NCBI GenBank assembly: GCA_023375785.1
Contig: SZWC01001608.1
Coordinates: 19,617 to 57,357 of the forward strand
Direction: 5' to 3'
Length of the DNA stretch: 37,741 bases
Origin: Penium margaritaceum
Lineage: Eukaryota > Streptophyta > Zygnematophyceae > Desmidiales > Peniaceae
Shown: positions 27,113 to 36,950 of the stretch, in pieces
Numbering within the stretch: position 1 is the first letter of the stretch
Layout of the letters: each line of letters starts with the position of its first letter
Made by a program: the position numbers and the translations under genes
The notes under the pieces: model-generated
What the model was told of the DNA's origin: nothing
The model's database searches: none
What the model saw: only the letters and a program-made list of their open reading frames with translations

Positions 27113-28412
27113 ATACATGGGTCCCTTAACTCTGTGTGAGAGTGATTTTGCCTTTACATTTATGGCCCATGGCCAGTCGTCCTCTTGTTATATACGCGGT
27201 TTGGCCGAGGACATTTTGGCCAACTGCTTGACCTTCGGTGTTCTAGTCTGAAGCACACTTTGGCAGGTTCAAGAACTTCTCTGAATTGTGAACAGATCTA
27301 CGGTGAACCATACTGATGTTTTGATACTGTTTGATTGACCTTTGGCTGCACTAGACTTCTACAAGTGGGTGCCTTGATGTTCTTGAAACCTCTCGACTCC
27401 TCAGCAGACTTTTCCAAAGCAGCCTTTTAGGACGAGACGTTGCATGCACTGCTTGGCTTGATCATCCAAGACTAAATGTATGCCTCATTCTTGGTTCCAC
27501 TCTTTTGTATATGCGCTCGAAAGTTTTGACACATGTGGTCAAAGTTTGCTTCATGGTGATTACAAATCAACCTTATTCCATAATTCCTCATATGTTATTT
27601 AATCCCACAATTCTTTAGTGTTCAATGTCTATGTTGTGCTTGGGATCACAATCATTTAACATTTCAGTATCTATTTTTTCTATGCTAAAGTAACGACATG
27701 CGTTGCTGTTGAGCATGGCAAAAACGAGTGGTGGATGGGACATCTTTCTACAGGAATGATGTGGATTAGGCTTTTTATTTATGAAGCAAGAGATTGTTCT
27801 GGAGAGATTGTTAGGGGGGCATTTTTATGTCCCAGATGTACACAAATTCCTAAACTCTATGAGTGGGCATTTTTTTCATCCACCGCGCAACAACCTCTAA
27901 TTTTTTAGGCCGACTGGCCAAAAGAATTTTGGCCACCTGTCCAAATCTCCAATGTTCCATTCTTCAAGGTTCCGTCATGATCACTTTCTAGAATGTTCGA
28001 TAGAGTTGTCACAACTCATATCGACGTCTTGATACTTTCTGGTGGAATTCTCAGCAGTGCTATTTATACAAATGTGCCTTTGTATTCCAAACGTTGTATG
28101 TAGGGATTGCCTACAAAATTTGAGGGTGTGTATGCCCTAGCCGGCGACCGCGAAGAAAATGAATTCCTCCAAGGTGAAGGATTTTAAGACTCCCCATTTG
28201 CTGTCTTGAGAATATTGACATTTTATCCACAAAGAGTGAGAAAAAGGCAACATGTTGACGCTGCATGCAATGCGGTGTCGACATGGTGACGTAAATAATT
28301 CATTCCAACATTCACAAATCCCTATTTTAAGGGGATTGTAAATGTCCCAGGATGGGTTGCATGTGGTTTGCATGGAGGGTCTGAGACTCCCCATGTGTTG
28401 AAAGGGAACTTA
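27113..28412. other. AT-rich sequence after the gypsy remnant, with a diverged pair of repeats
   Basis: About 27195-27300 and 27905-28010 share an order of short blocks (GGCCGA, TTTTGGCCA, CTG, CC, GTTC, AAG), which suggests old copies of one sequence, possibly gypsy LTR parts. A TATA-like TATTTATACAAA occurs near 28063. An 85-codon minus frame at 28137-28394 has no recognised motif. No gene is called. Confidence 0.35.
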
Positions 28413-28414
28413 TT

Positions 28415-28436
28415 GGGCCCCGCGGTAGTGGGGCCC
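28415..28436. other. GC hairpin
   Basis: GGGCCCC (28415-28421) and GGGGCCC (28430-28436) form a perfect 7-bp stem with an 8-base loop. It marks the start of a hairpin-rich stretch up to 28806. Confidence 0.5.
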
Positions 28437-28568
28437 GGCAGGAGCCCGCGCGAAACTAGAATCCTAAAATCCCCAATGTAATTTGGGTTAGGATTTAACT
28501 AGGGTTTGTGAAGTCAACTTTTGGGTTTGCGTGTAAGATAAAAACGAAAGAAAGGTGTTTTTGGCTTG

Positions 28569-28729
28569 ATCGCAAGGGAGCGATTCCCTTTATTTCTGAT
28601 ATGCAAATCCTTGTACGATGTAAGTTTCCATGTTTGTCGTGGGCAGAGCTTACACCAAACATAGAGAACCCTACATCATACTAGGATTTGGGTTCCAAAA
28701 AACAAAAGGGGCAATCGCTCCCTCGCGAT
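28569..28729. other. Long imperfect hairpin (~70-bp arms), pre-miRNA- or MITE-like
   Basis: The arm 28569-28636 pairs with 28656-28729 around a ~19-base loop. Matches in order from the base are ATCGC(A/G)AGGGAGCGATT, CCCTT, a T-rich section, CAAATCC, (C/T)GATGTA and ATGTTTG, with small bulges between. The fold is symmetric when read in either direction, so the sequence alone does not give the transcribed strand. A further perfect 9-bp hairpin (GATTCTTGC / GCAAGAATC, 28727-28750) follows directly. Confidence 0.65.
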
Positions 28730-28806
28730 TCTTGCATGGGAGCAAGAATCACAAGAGGGGTTGACATGCCCCACCTGGCTCCACTCTACCAGCGGCGCAT
28801 GCCGCT
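28727..28806. other. Two short hairpins following the long hairpin
   Basis: 28727-28735 and 28742-28750 form a perfect 9-bp stem with a 6-base loop. At 28791-28806 AGCGGC and GCCGCT form a 6-bp stem with a 4-base loop. No T-run follows either stem. Their role is unknown. Confidence 0.5.
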
Positions 28807-29280
28807 GATCGAGCATGGTGAAGTGAGTGGGCAGTCTTTTTTCTTTCTCACTTACTCCCTCGTGGAATGGATGGAAGGTTTATGATGCCCTATTCCAAAA
28901 CCCCCCGGATTCCTCAATGAAGTTTCTTGAAGCGACCACCCACGACGTGACGTCACCCGACTTGAGGGCCCAAGACCCAACATATGCCTCATTATTTCCT
29001 TCATAACTGCACATATGCAGTCGACATGTCCAACACATGTCATTGAATGACAGATACTGCCAAATGAAAACTATCCAATTTTCCCAATTCCTCAAATCAC
29101 CTTCTGCTCCATACCTCATCCATGTGAATCATCCACACTTTGCTCGGCGTAACACTTGCTATCATAATGCAATGACATTAGAGGGACAGCCAACATAATT
29201 ACTACATGGTGCCATCCTCGCACGAGTCTTCAGAGTATCTCCACCACCTAGAAGATCACACATGCAACGACAACAAGGAT
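28807..29280. other. Anonymous sequence
   Basis: No gene or repeat recognised. Minus frames at 28852-29119 carry no motif. Confidence 0.45.
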
Positions 29281-30520
29281 GAAAGGAGGTAGTACATGTA
29301 GCAACGAGCAGTTGTAACCAGCAAAGACTCCAACAATGGAGGATAAGCACTATGCAAGAAATGAAGCTCTCCAGGCAAACCAGGTAGTAGCGGCAACCTT
29401 TGCAACAACCGGCACAACACCGATAACTCCGACGGCCAATCCGGCGACGGGCCCCTCGGGCTATGTGAACGCCTTGCGTTTGACGCTGCTCGTCAAGAAG
29501 ACACATGTCATGTTGTGAGGCACTGGTTGATGTTCTTGCATCAAAGAAGATATGAACTGGAAGCTATCATGACTCAAGATCTTCAACATACATATATGCC
29601 AACAACCCACCGTGGTGATGGATAAGCTTAAAAATGCGCACACATGGAAAACAGTGCTTACCGAGAGATGTAACCAGCTCTTGAATGAACCTCAAGTCTG
29701 ACAGGTACTTCTAGATTTGTTTGATCACAGAAATTCCAAATGACTGACAGTTCGGATATGGCTGAGGAGTTTGGAGGTATGCTTCACCGCTGCTGTGAAA
29801 TTTACCTCATGGCCTTGCTTTTGCATGGAACGTCGTTATGTAGGTGGTCTGATCTTAAAAAATGTCCAACGCTAGCAGGAGACCAGCAGAGATGGATCTA
29901 CAGCTCACGCAAGTGCTCTCACATCATCGATCATCATTTTCCGTCTTGAGCAGATCAATCTGATGCAGCATGGCTCATTGATTCCACCGAAAAACTGGAT
30001 TGACTTTACACGTGCCATACTCACATGCTTAGGGTAACTGGATGAGAAATCTGACACGGTACAAACTTCAATGCTTGTAAGAGCAGTCCAATGTGAAAAA
30101 GTATGCATGAGGTTTTAACAAAATCATCACCGGTAGTGATCTTGTCCCAGAGAAAATCTGTTTGTACAACGAGAGCCTCAAGCACCACATCCTGCAGGTA
30201 GTTGCAATATTTGACATCTAAGACAACCTTCTGCAAATGATCGCAATGTTTTAACAGCACCAAGTACGATGCTCAAATGCAAGAATCCGATAGCTGCCGT
30301 CCCCAAAGCCACAAGCCATATCATGGAGACAAGGGAAGTGGAGGAGATCGTAGCAGCAGATGCGACAGAATCAGCCTCATTGTCCTCAAAACTTTCAAAG
30401 TTTGTAACCATTCCAGAGGATTTTGCATCCCCCGTCAAGAGTTTTGAAGGGAATTTTTGGATGAGCTGCCTTGAGAGCTATCTCCATAATACAATGTCAG
30501 TCATTGGATAGACTCAAAGC
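29281..30520. other. Possible host-gene fragment with exon-like pieces (strand unresolved)
   Basis: On the minus strand 30178-30438 reads NFESFEDNEADSVASAATIS then a hydrophobic stretch (SMIWLVALGTAAIGFLHLSIV) that could span a membrane. 30021-30263 reads HLQKVVLDVKYCNYLQDVV and ends beside a splice-donor-like GTGAGT (about 30019-30024). A small piece near 29660-29700 (LRFIQELVTSL) lies between an acceptor-like CTGTCAG and a donor-like GGTAAGC. However, the plus frame 30269-30511 (HIMETREVEEIVAADATESAS) also looks protein-like, as does 29336-29518. I cannot decide the strand or name a product. Confidence 0.25.
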
Positions 30521-30593
30521 GGAAAATTATACTGACAGTCAAGGGAACCTATCGGATGAGTAACCACGAGCTGAACAAGAACAAATGTGGCAC

Positions 30594-33365
30594 AAGTGGG
30601 TGAAGTTGGGTTGGAAGCTTGGGCTGAAAGTTAGGTTGGAAGTTGGGTTGGAAGTTGGGTCGAAATTTGGGTTGGAAGTTGGGTTGGAAATTGGGGTGAA
30701 ATCTGGGTTGGAAGTTGGGTTGAAAGTCGGGTTGAAAGCTTGGTTGGAAGTTGGGTTGGAGTTTGGGTTGGAATTTGGATTGGAAGTTGGGTTGGAAATA
30801 GGGTTGGACATTGGGTTGGAAGTTGGATTGAAAGTTGGGATGGAAATTGGATTGGAAGTTGCGTTGGACGTTGAGTTGGAAGTTGGGTCGGAAGTTGGGT
30901 TGGAAGTTGGGTTGTAAGTTGGGTTGAGAGTTGGGGTGGAGGTTGGGTTGGAGGTTGGGTCGGAAGTTGGGTTGGAAGTTGGGTTGAAATCTGGGTTGGA
31001 TGTTGGGTTGGAAGTTGGGATGGAAGTTGGGTTAGAAGTTGGGTTGGAAGTTTGGCTGGGAGATGGGTTGGAAGTTGGGTTGGGAGTTGAGTTGGGAGCT
31101 GGGTTGGAATTGGGGTTGGAAGTTGTGTTGGACAATGGGTTGGAAGTTGGGTTGGACGTTGGGTTACAAGTTGGGTTGGAAGTTCGGTTGGAAATTGGGT
31201 TGGAAGTTGAGCTGGAAGTTGATTTGGAAGTTTTGGCTGGAAGTTGGGTTGAAAGTATGGTTGGAAGTTGGGTTGGAAACTGGTTTGGATGTTGGGTTGG
31301 AAGTTGGGTTAGAAGTTGGGTTGGAATTTGCTTTGGAATTTGGATTGGAAGTTGGGTTTGAAACTGGTTTGGAAGCCGGGTTAGAGGCTGGGTTGGAAGT
31401 TGGGTTGGAAGTTGGGCTGAAAGTTTGAGCTGCAAGTTTGGTTGGAATTTGGGCTGGAAATTGGGTTAGAATCTGGTTTGGATTTTGGGTTAGAAGTTGG
31501 TTATGAAGTTGGGATGGAAGTTTTGTTGGGAGTTGGGTTGGAAGATCGGCTGAAAATTGGGTTGGAATTTGGGTTGGAGTTTGGGCTAGAAGTTGGGTTG
31601 GAAGTTGGGTTGGAAGTTGGATTGGAAACTGGGTTGAAAGTCTGGTTAGAATCTGGGCTTGAAGTTGGGTTGAAAGTTGGGCTGGAAGTTGGGTTGGAAG
31701 TTGGGCTGGAAGTTGGGTTGGAAGTTGGGTTGGAAGTTGGGTTGGAAGTTGGGTTGGATTTTGGGCTGAAATTTTGGTTAGAATCTGGGTTGGAGGTTGG
31801 GTTGGGAGTGGGGTTGGAAGTTGGGTTGGAAGTTGGGTTGGAAGTTCGGTTGGATGTTGGGGTGGAAGTTGGGTTGGAAGTTAGGTTGGAAGGTGGGTTG
31901 GAAGTTGGCTTGGATGTTGGGTTGGACATTGGGTTCGAAGTTGGATTGGAAATTAGGTCGGACGTTGGGTTGAAAGTTGGGTTGGAAGTTGGGTTGGAAG
32001 TTGAGTAGTAAGTTGAGTTGGAAGTTGGGTTGGAAGTTGAGTTTGAAGTTGGGTTGAAAGCTGGGTTGTAAGTTGGGTTAGAAGTTGGTTCGGGAGTTGG
32101 GTTGGGAGTTTAGTTGGGAGTTGGGTTGTAAGTTGGATTGGAAGTCCGGTTGCCAGTTGGGTTGGAAGCTGGTTTGGATTATGGATTCGAAGTCGGGTAT
32201 GAAGTTGGATTGGAACTTGGGTTGGAATTTGGGCTGGATGTTGGGCTGGAATCTAGGTTGGAAGCGGGGTCGTAATTTGGGTTGCAAGCTGGGTTGGAAG
32301 TTGGGCTGGATGTTGGGTTAGAATTTGGGTTGGAAGCTGGGTTGGAATTTGGGTTATACGTTGGGTTGGAAGTTGGGTTAGAAGTTGGGTTGGAAGTTTG
32401 GTTGGAAATTGGGTTGGAAGTTGGGTTTTTAGAATAAATTGGAGGTTGGGTTTGAAGTTGATTGGGAAGTTGGGTTGGCTGTTAGGCTGGAAGTTGGGTT
32501 GGAAGTTGGGTTGGACGTTGGGCTGAAAGTTGGAGTGGAATTTTGATTGGAATTTGGGATGAAAGCTGGGTTGGAAGTTAGGTTGGGAGTTTGGTTGGAT
32601 GTTGGGTTGGAAGATGGGTTGGATGTTGGGTTGGAAGTTGGGTTGGATATTGAGTTGGAAATTAGATTGGAAGCTGGGTTGGAAGCAAGATTGGAAATTG
32701 GGTTGGACATTGGGTTGGAAGTTGAGCTGGAAGTTGGGTTGGTAGTTGTGTTGTAAGTTGGGTTGAAAGTTGGGTTGGAGGTTGGGTTGGAAGTTGTGTC
32801 GGGATTTGGGTTGGAAGTTGGGTTGGAATCTGGGTTGGATGTTGGCTTGGAAGTTCGGTTGGAAGTTGGGATGGAAGTTGGGCTGTAAATTGGGTTGGAA
32901 GTTTGGCAGGGATTTGGGTGGGGAGTTGGGTTGGGAGTTGAGTTGGAAGTTGGGTTGGAAGTTGCGTTGGACACTGGGTTGGAAGTTGGGTTGGAAGTCG
33001 GGTTGGAAGTTGGGTTACAAGTTGGGTTGGATGTTGGGTTCGAAGTTTGGTTTGAAGTTTAGCTCGAAGTTGGGTTGGGAGCTGGGTTCAATGTTGGTTT
33101 AGTAATTGGGTTGGAAGTTTGGTTGGATGTTTGGCTGGAAATTGGGTTGGATGTTGGGTTGGAAGTTTGGTTGAAAGTTGGGTTGGAAGTTGGGTTGGAA
33201 GTCTGGTTAAAGGTTGGGTTGGAAGTTGGATTGGAATTTGGGTTGGAAGTTGGGTTGAAAGTCTGGTTGGAAGTTGGGATGGAAGTTGGGTTGGAGGTTG
33301 AATTTGAAGTTGGGCTTGAATTTGGGTCGGTTGTGTGGTTGGAAGTTGGGTTGGAAGTTCCGGGA
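30594..33365. repeat. 12-bp minisatellite, about 2.8 kb
   Basis: The consensus GGGTTGGAAGTT is repeated roughly 230 times with substitutions and few length changes. Every reading frame of the consensus is stop-free: plus GLEV, GWKL and VGSW; minus NFQP, TSNP and LPTQ. This explains the many long open frames on both strands here (for example minus 30539-31435 and plus 31442-32008). The plus strand is almost free of C and rich in G and T. No start context, signal peptide or unique flanking domain suggests a real gene. Confidence 0.95.
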
Positions 33366-33410
33366 TGTTGGATTGATGATATGTGCACCTATGATACATA
33401 CATTACACGT

Positions 33411-33477
33411 ACTTACATGTAGGGCGCAACATACATGTAAGTATTCGTAGTACGTGCCTATGCTTAGAAGCATAGGC
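33411..33477. other. Spacer between the two minisatellites, with two hairpins
   Basis: ACTTACATGT (33411-33420) pairs with ACATGTAAGT (33433-33442) over a 12-base loop. GCCTATGCTT (33456-33465) pairs with AAGCATAGGC (33468-33477) over a 2-base loop. The segment 33366-33480 is the only non-repetitive DNA between the arrays. Confidence 0.7.
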
Positions 33478-33479
33478 GC

Positions 33480-35977
33480 CCTAGTAACCCTATGCCCTAG
33501 TATGTTGCACCTAGTTAGTCCCTCATTGCACCCTATTTGCACCCAACTTGCGCACTAGTTGCACCCTAGTTGCCCCCAAGTTACGCCCTACTTGCGCCCT
33601 ACATGCGTCCTATTTGCGTCCTAGTTGCCCCCCAGTTGAGCCCTAGTTGTGTCCTAGTTGCTGCCTACTTGAATCCTAGTGGCGCCCTAGTTGCACCCTA
33701 GTTGCGCCCTAGTTGCGCCCTACTTGCACCCTACTTGGACCCTAGTTGCGGCCTAGTTACGCCCTGGTTGTCCCTCAATCAATCAGGCACTAGCAACGCC
33801 CTAGTTGCGCGCTAGTTGAGCCCTAGTTGCACCCTACAAGCGCCCTACTTGTACCCTAGATGCACCCTACTTACGCCCTGGTTGCGTACTACTTGCGCCC
33901 TAGTTGCATCCTAGTTGAGCCCTAGTTGCGCCTCAGTTGGGCACTAGCTACTCCCAAGTTGCACCCTAGTTGCGCCCTAGTTACGTCCTAGTTGCGCCGT
34001 ACTTGCGCCCTACTTGCGCACTAGTTGGGCCCTGCTTGCGCCCTAGTTGTGCCATATTTACGCCTCAGTTGGACACTGGCTACGCCCTATTTGTGTCCTA
34101 GTTGTGTCCTATTTGTTCCCTAACTGCGCCCTGGTTACGACCTAGTTGCTCCATAGTTACATCTGAGTTGGGCACTAGCTACGTCCTAGTTGCACCCTAG
34201 GTGCGCCTAAGTTGCGCCCTACTTGTGTCATAGTTGCGCCCTAGTTGCGACCTACTTGCGCCCTACTTGCACCCTAGTTGCCCCCTAGTTGTGCCCTAGT
34301 TCTGCTCTACTTGCAACCTACTTGTGCCCAAGTTGCGCACTAGTTGTGCCCTAGTTGTGCCCTACTTCCGCCCTGTTTCCACCCTAGTTCCTCCCTAGTT
34401 ACACCCTAGTTGCACCATACTTGCGGCCTACTTGCGCCCTACTTGTGTCCTAGTTATACCTTGATTGCACCCTAGTTGCACCGTAATTGCGCCCTACTCG
34501 TACCCTACTTGCGCCCTAGTTACGTACTAGTTGCGCCCTACTTGTGCCCTACATGTGCCCTAGTTGCATCCTAGTTGCATCCTAGTTGCACCCTAATTTC
34601 ACCCTCCTTGCACCCTACTTGCGTCCTAGCTACGCCCTAGCTGCGCCGTACTTGCGCCATACTTGTGTCCTACTAACGACATAGTTGTGTCCTAGTTGTG
34701 CCCTAGTTTTGCCCTACTTGCATCCTACTTGTGCCCTACTTGTGCCATAGATGCACCCTAGTTGCACCCTAATTGCATCCTAGTTGCGTCCTACTTACGT
34801 CCAACTTACACCCTAGTTGCACCCTATTTGCACCCTAGTTGAGCTCTACTTGTACCCTATTTGCACCCTACTTGTACCCTAGTTGTGCCATAGTTGCGTT
34901 TTACTTGGGCCCTACTTGTGCCCTAGTTGCACCCTAGTTGCATCCTAGTTGCGCCCTACTTGTACCCTAGTTGCATCCTAGGTACGCCCTTGTTGCGCCC
35001 TAGTTCCGCCTGAGTTGAACACTAGCTACACCCAAGTCACATCCTAGGTGTGACCTAGTCAAACCCTAGTTGCGCCCTAGTTGGGCCATAGTTGTGCTCT
35101 AGTTCTGCCCTACTTGTGCCTTAGTTCTGTCCTAGTTGTGCACTTCTTGTGTCCTAGTTGCGCCCTATTTGCACCCTTCTTCCGCCGTACTTGCACCCTA
35201 GTTGCACCCTAGTTGGCCCTGGTTACGCCTCAGTTGGACACTAGCTATGCCCTAGTTGTGCCCTTGTTGCACCCTAGTTATGCCCTAGTTGCGTCCTACT
35301 TGTGCCCTGGTTACGTCCTAGTTGTGCCCTGGTTGCATCTCAGTTGGGCACTAGCTATGCCCGACTTGCACCCTAGGTGGCCCCAATTGCGTCCTACTTG
35401 TGCCCTAGTTGCGCCCTAGTTGCACCCTAGTTGCATCCTACTTGCGCCTTACTTGCGCCCTAGCTGCCTTCTAGTTGCGCCCTAGTTCTACCCTATTTTT
35501 GCCCTACTTGCGACCTATTTGTGCCCTAATTGTGCCTTTGTTGTGCCCTACTTGTACCCTACTTGTGCTCTAGTTGTGCCCTAGTTCCGCCCTACTTACA
35601 CCCTAGTTGCGTCCTAATTGTGGCCTAATTGCGCCCTACTTGCACCCTAGTTGCGCCTTAGGTGCGCCCTAGTTATGCCCTACTTGCGTCCTACTTGCAC
35701 CTTACTTCCGTCCTACTTGAGCCCTCGTTGCACCCTACTTGTGCCCTACTTACGCCCTAGTTACACCCTAGTTGCACTCTAGTCGTACCCTCCTTTCACC
35801 CTCTATGCACCCTACTTGTGCCCTAGTTGCGCCCTAGTTGCGCCATACTTGCGCCCTACTTGCGTACTGCTTGCGCCTTAGTTGTACCCTAGTTGGGCTC
35901 TAGTTGTCCCCTACTTGTATCCTACTTGCACCCTACTTTTGCACTATTTGAGCCCTAGTTGCGCCTTACTTGTGCCC
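33480..35977. repeat. 11-bp minisatellite with CCCTA core, about 2.5 kb
   Basis: The unit is near TTGCGCCCTAG, with common variants at CGC (CAC, TGC, TAC) and at the final G (C). It repeats every 11 bp, about 225 times. Because 11 is not a multiple of three, frames rotate and stops (TAG) recur, so it is non-coding. The 68-codon frame at 35213-35419 is an artefact. A longer variant block (CTCAGTTGGGCACTAGCTACGCC type) recurs near 33770, 33930, 34060, 34155, 35010, 35228 and 35337. The array ends where element E is inserted. Confidence 0.95.
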
Positions 35978-36165
35978 TGTTGGAAATTCTGTTCCAACGT
36001 GGCTCTGGCCGTCTAGCATTTGCACGGCATGTTTGGGCAAGTTCGGAGATGAAGCGTGAGCTTTCTGGTCGCCTCACGCAATGTGGGAGAGGATTTGAGA
36101 CAGTCAGTTTTGCGAAGAGGATAACATCATTTTGCGTTACATTTTGTACATAGAAATGATCAGAA

Positions 36166-36174
36166 CATTTATAG
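36166..36174 (-). promoter_or_regulatory. TATA box in LTR of element E
   Basis: CTATAAATG on the minus strand lies about 765 bp into the LTR, leaving ~190 bp for R and U5. That is a normal arrangement for a U3 promoter. Confidence 0.5.
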
Positions 36175-36559
36175 GGTCAGTCATTAGCTCTCCAACGCAC
36201 CAAACTGTGCGCAATTCGGCCAAGAGTAGCCTAAGTTATGCTTGCCGAAATGCAGGTCTGATCCACCACAGAGGCCTGACGCCGCCACTCGCCGTGGCGC
36301 CTTCATTCACGTGCGAAGCGCCTTTCCCAAGGCGCATGTCCCATTGCACATGATGTGGGGGTCCCCTGCACTGTTTCCACGCACCGTACCCACTTTTGGG
36401 TCGTGTTTGGTGATGGGGTGTGACGAGGTTCGAAACCTGTCCGCGGACCTGCAGTCAGAATTTTGACGAAGTCCCCGAGTAACAAAACGTACTACTGAGT
36501 TTTGGACGCCGAGCCAGGTTTTTGGTTAAGTCCCTCAGTAACAACCTGCACTTCTTTAT

Positions 36560-36599
36560 CCGGTGGATGATCCACCGGATCAGGTGGATCATCCACCGG
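36560..36599. promoter_or_regulatory. 40-bp palindrome in LTR E
   Basis: The 17-base arms CCGGTGGATGATCCACC and GGTGGATCATCCACCGG are perfect reverse complements around a 6-base centre. Each arm is itself nearly palindromic (GGTGGAT.ATCCACC). A related perfect odd palindrome GGTCGATTATCGACC lies at 36658-36672. In U3 such arrays are candidates for protein binding or cruciform formation. The role is inferred. Confidence 0.7.
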
Positions 36600-36937
36600 A
36601 CGCCTCGGCAGGCCTATCAGAGCATTTTCTCCAGATGGTATTTTTGTTACTCGGTCTGGTCGATTATCGACCGGATTTCGAGTCGCAGCCGGCTCCCAGA
36701 GCCGCTGCGCATACCCCAACTTTGGAAAGCCATATCTCCCTCGATACTTGTCAGATTCCGGCAAAACAACTTCCATCGGATTCAACGACTTGTCAACTTT
36801 CAGGGACAATCCTCCATTTTAGGATCCAAGTAAATGTCGAGTTGCCAGATCCGCCGGAGCGGAGTTTCTATTTTCTGGCGGCTCGTCAGCGCTTCCCGGC
36901 GCCGCACTTGGGCATGCGGAGGGGCAATTTTTCAACA

Positions 36938-36950
36938 TTCTCCCCCTTGC
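36938..36950 (-). promoter_or_regulatory. Polypurine tract of element E
   Basis: GCAAGGGGGAGAA on the minus strand is followed immediately by TGTTGAAAAA, the LTR start. This is a strong, unambiguous plus-strand primer site. Confidence 0.85.

Larger units (their letters stand above)
35978..36937 (-). repeat. 3' LTR of element E (960 bp)
   Basis: On the minus strand the LTR begins TGTTGAAAAATT after the polypurine tract and ends AATTTCCAACA. The TGTTG...CAACA terminal inverted repeat is the classic LTR ending. It contains a TATA box (36166-36174), a large palindrome (36560-36599) and a second palindrome (36658-36672). A motif AAGTCCC(C/T)(G/C)AGTAACAA occurs near 36471 and 36529, with a reversed GTTACTCGG near 36646. 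Confidence 0.85.

Noticed and set aside
30539..31435. 298-codon minus-strand open frame with Asn-Pro-Thr-Ser repeats as a real structural protein gene
   Set aside because: It lies entirely within the 12-bp minisatellite, where all six frames are open. It has no start context, signal peptide or unique domain.
31442..32008. 188-codon plus-strand Gly-Leu-Glu-Val repeat protein
   Set aside because: Same artefact of the stop-free 12-bp unit. The frame shifts in neighbouring segments and no unique sequence flanks it.
35213..35419. 68-codon frame in the 11-bp array
   Set aside because: An 11-residue periodic translation of a non-coding repeat; it exists only because variants removed stops locally.
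33480..35977. True telomere tract
   Set aside because: The period is 11 bp with CCCTAG/CCCTAC rather than a uniform 6-7 bp telomeric unit, and ordinary transposon sequence follows.
36560..36599. Rho-independent terminator
   Set aside because: The stem lies in a eukaryotic LTR with no following T-run; the bacterial signal does not apply.
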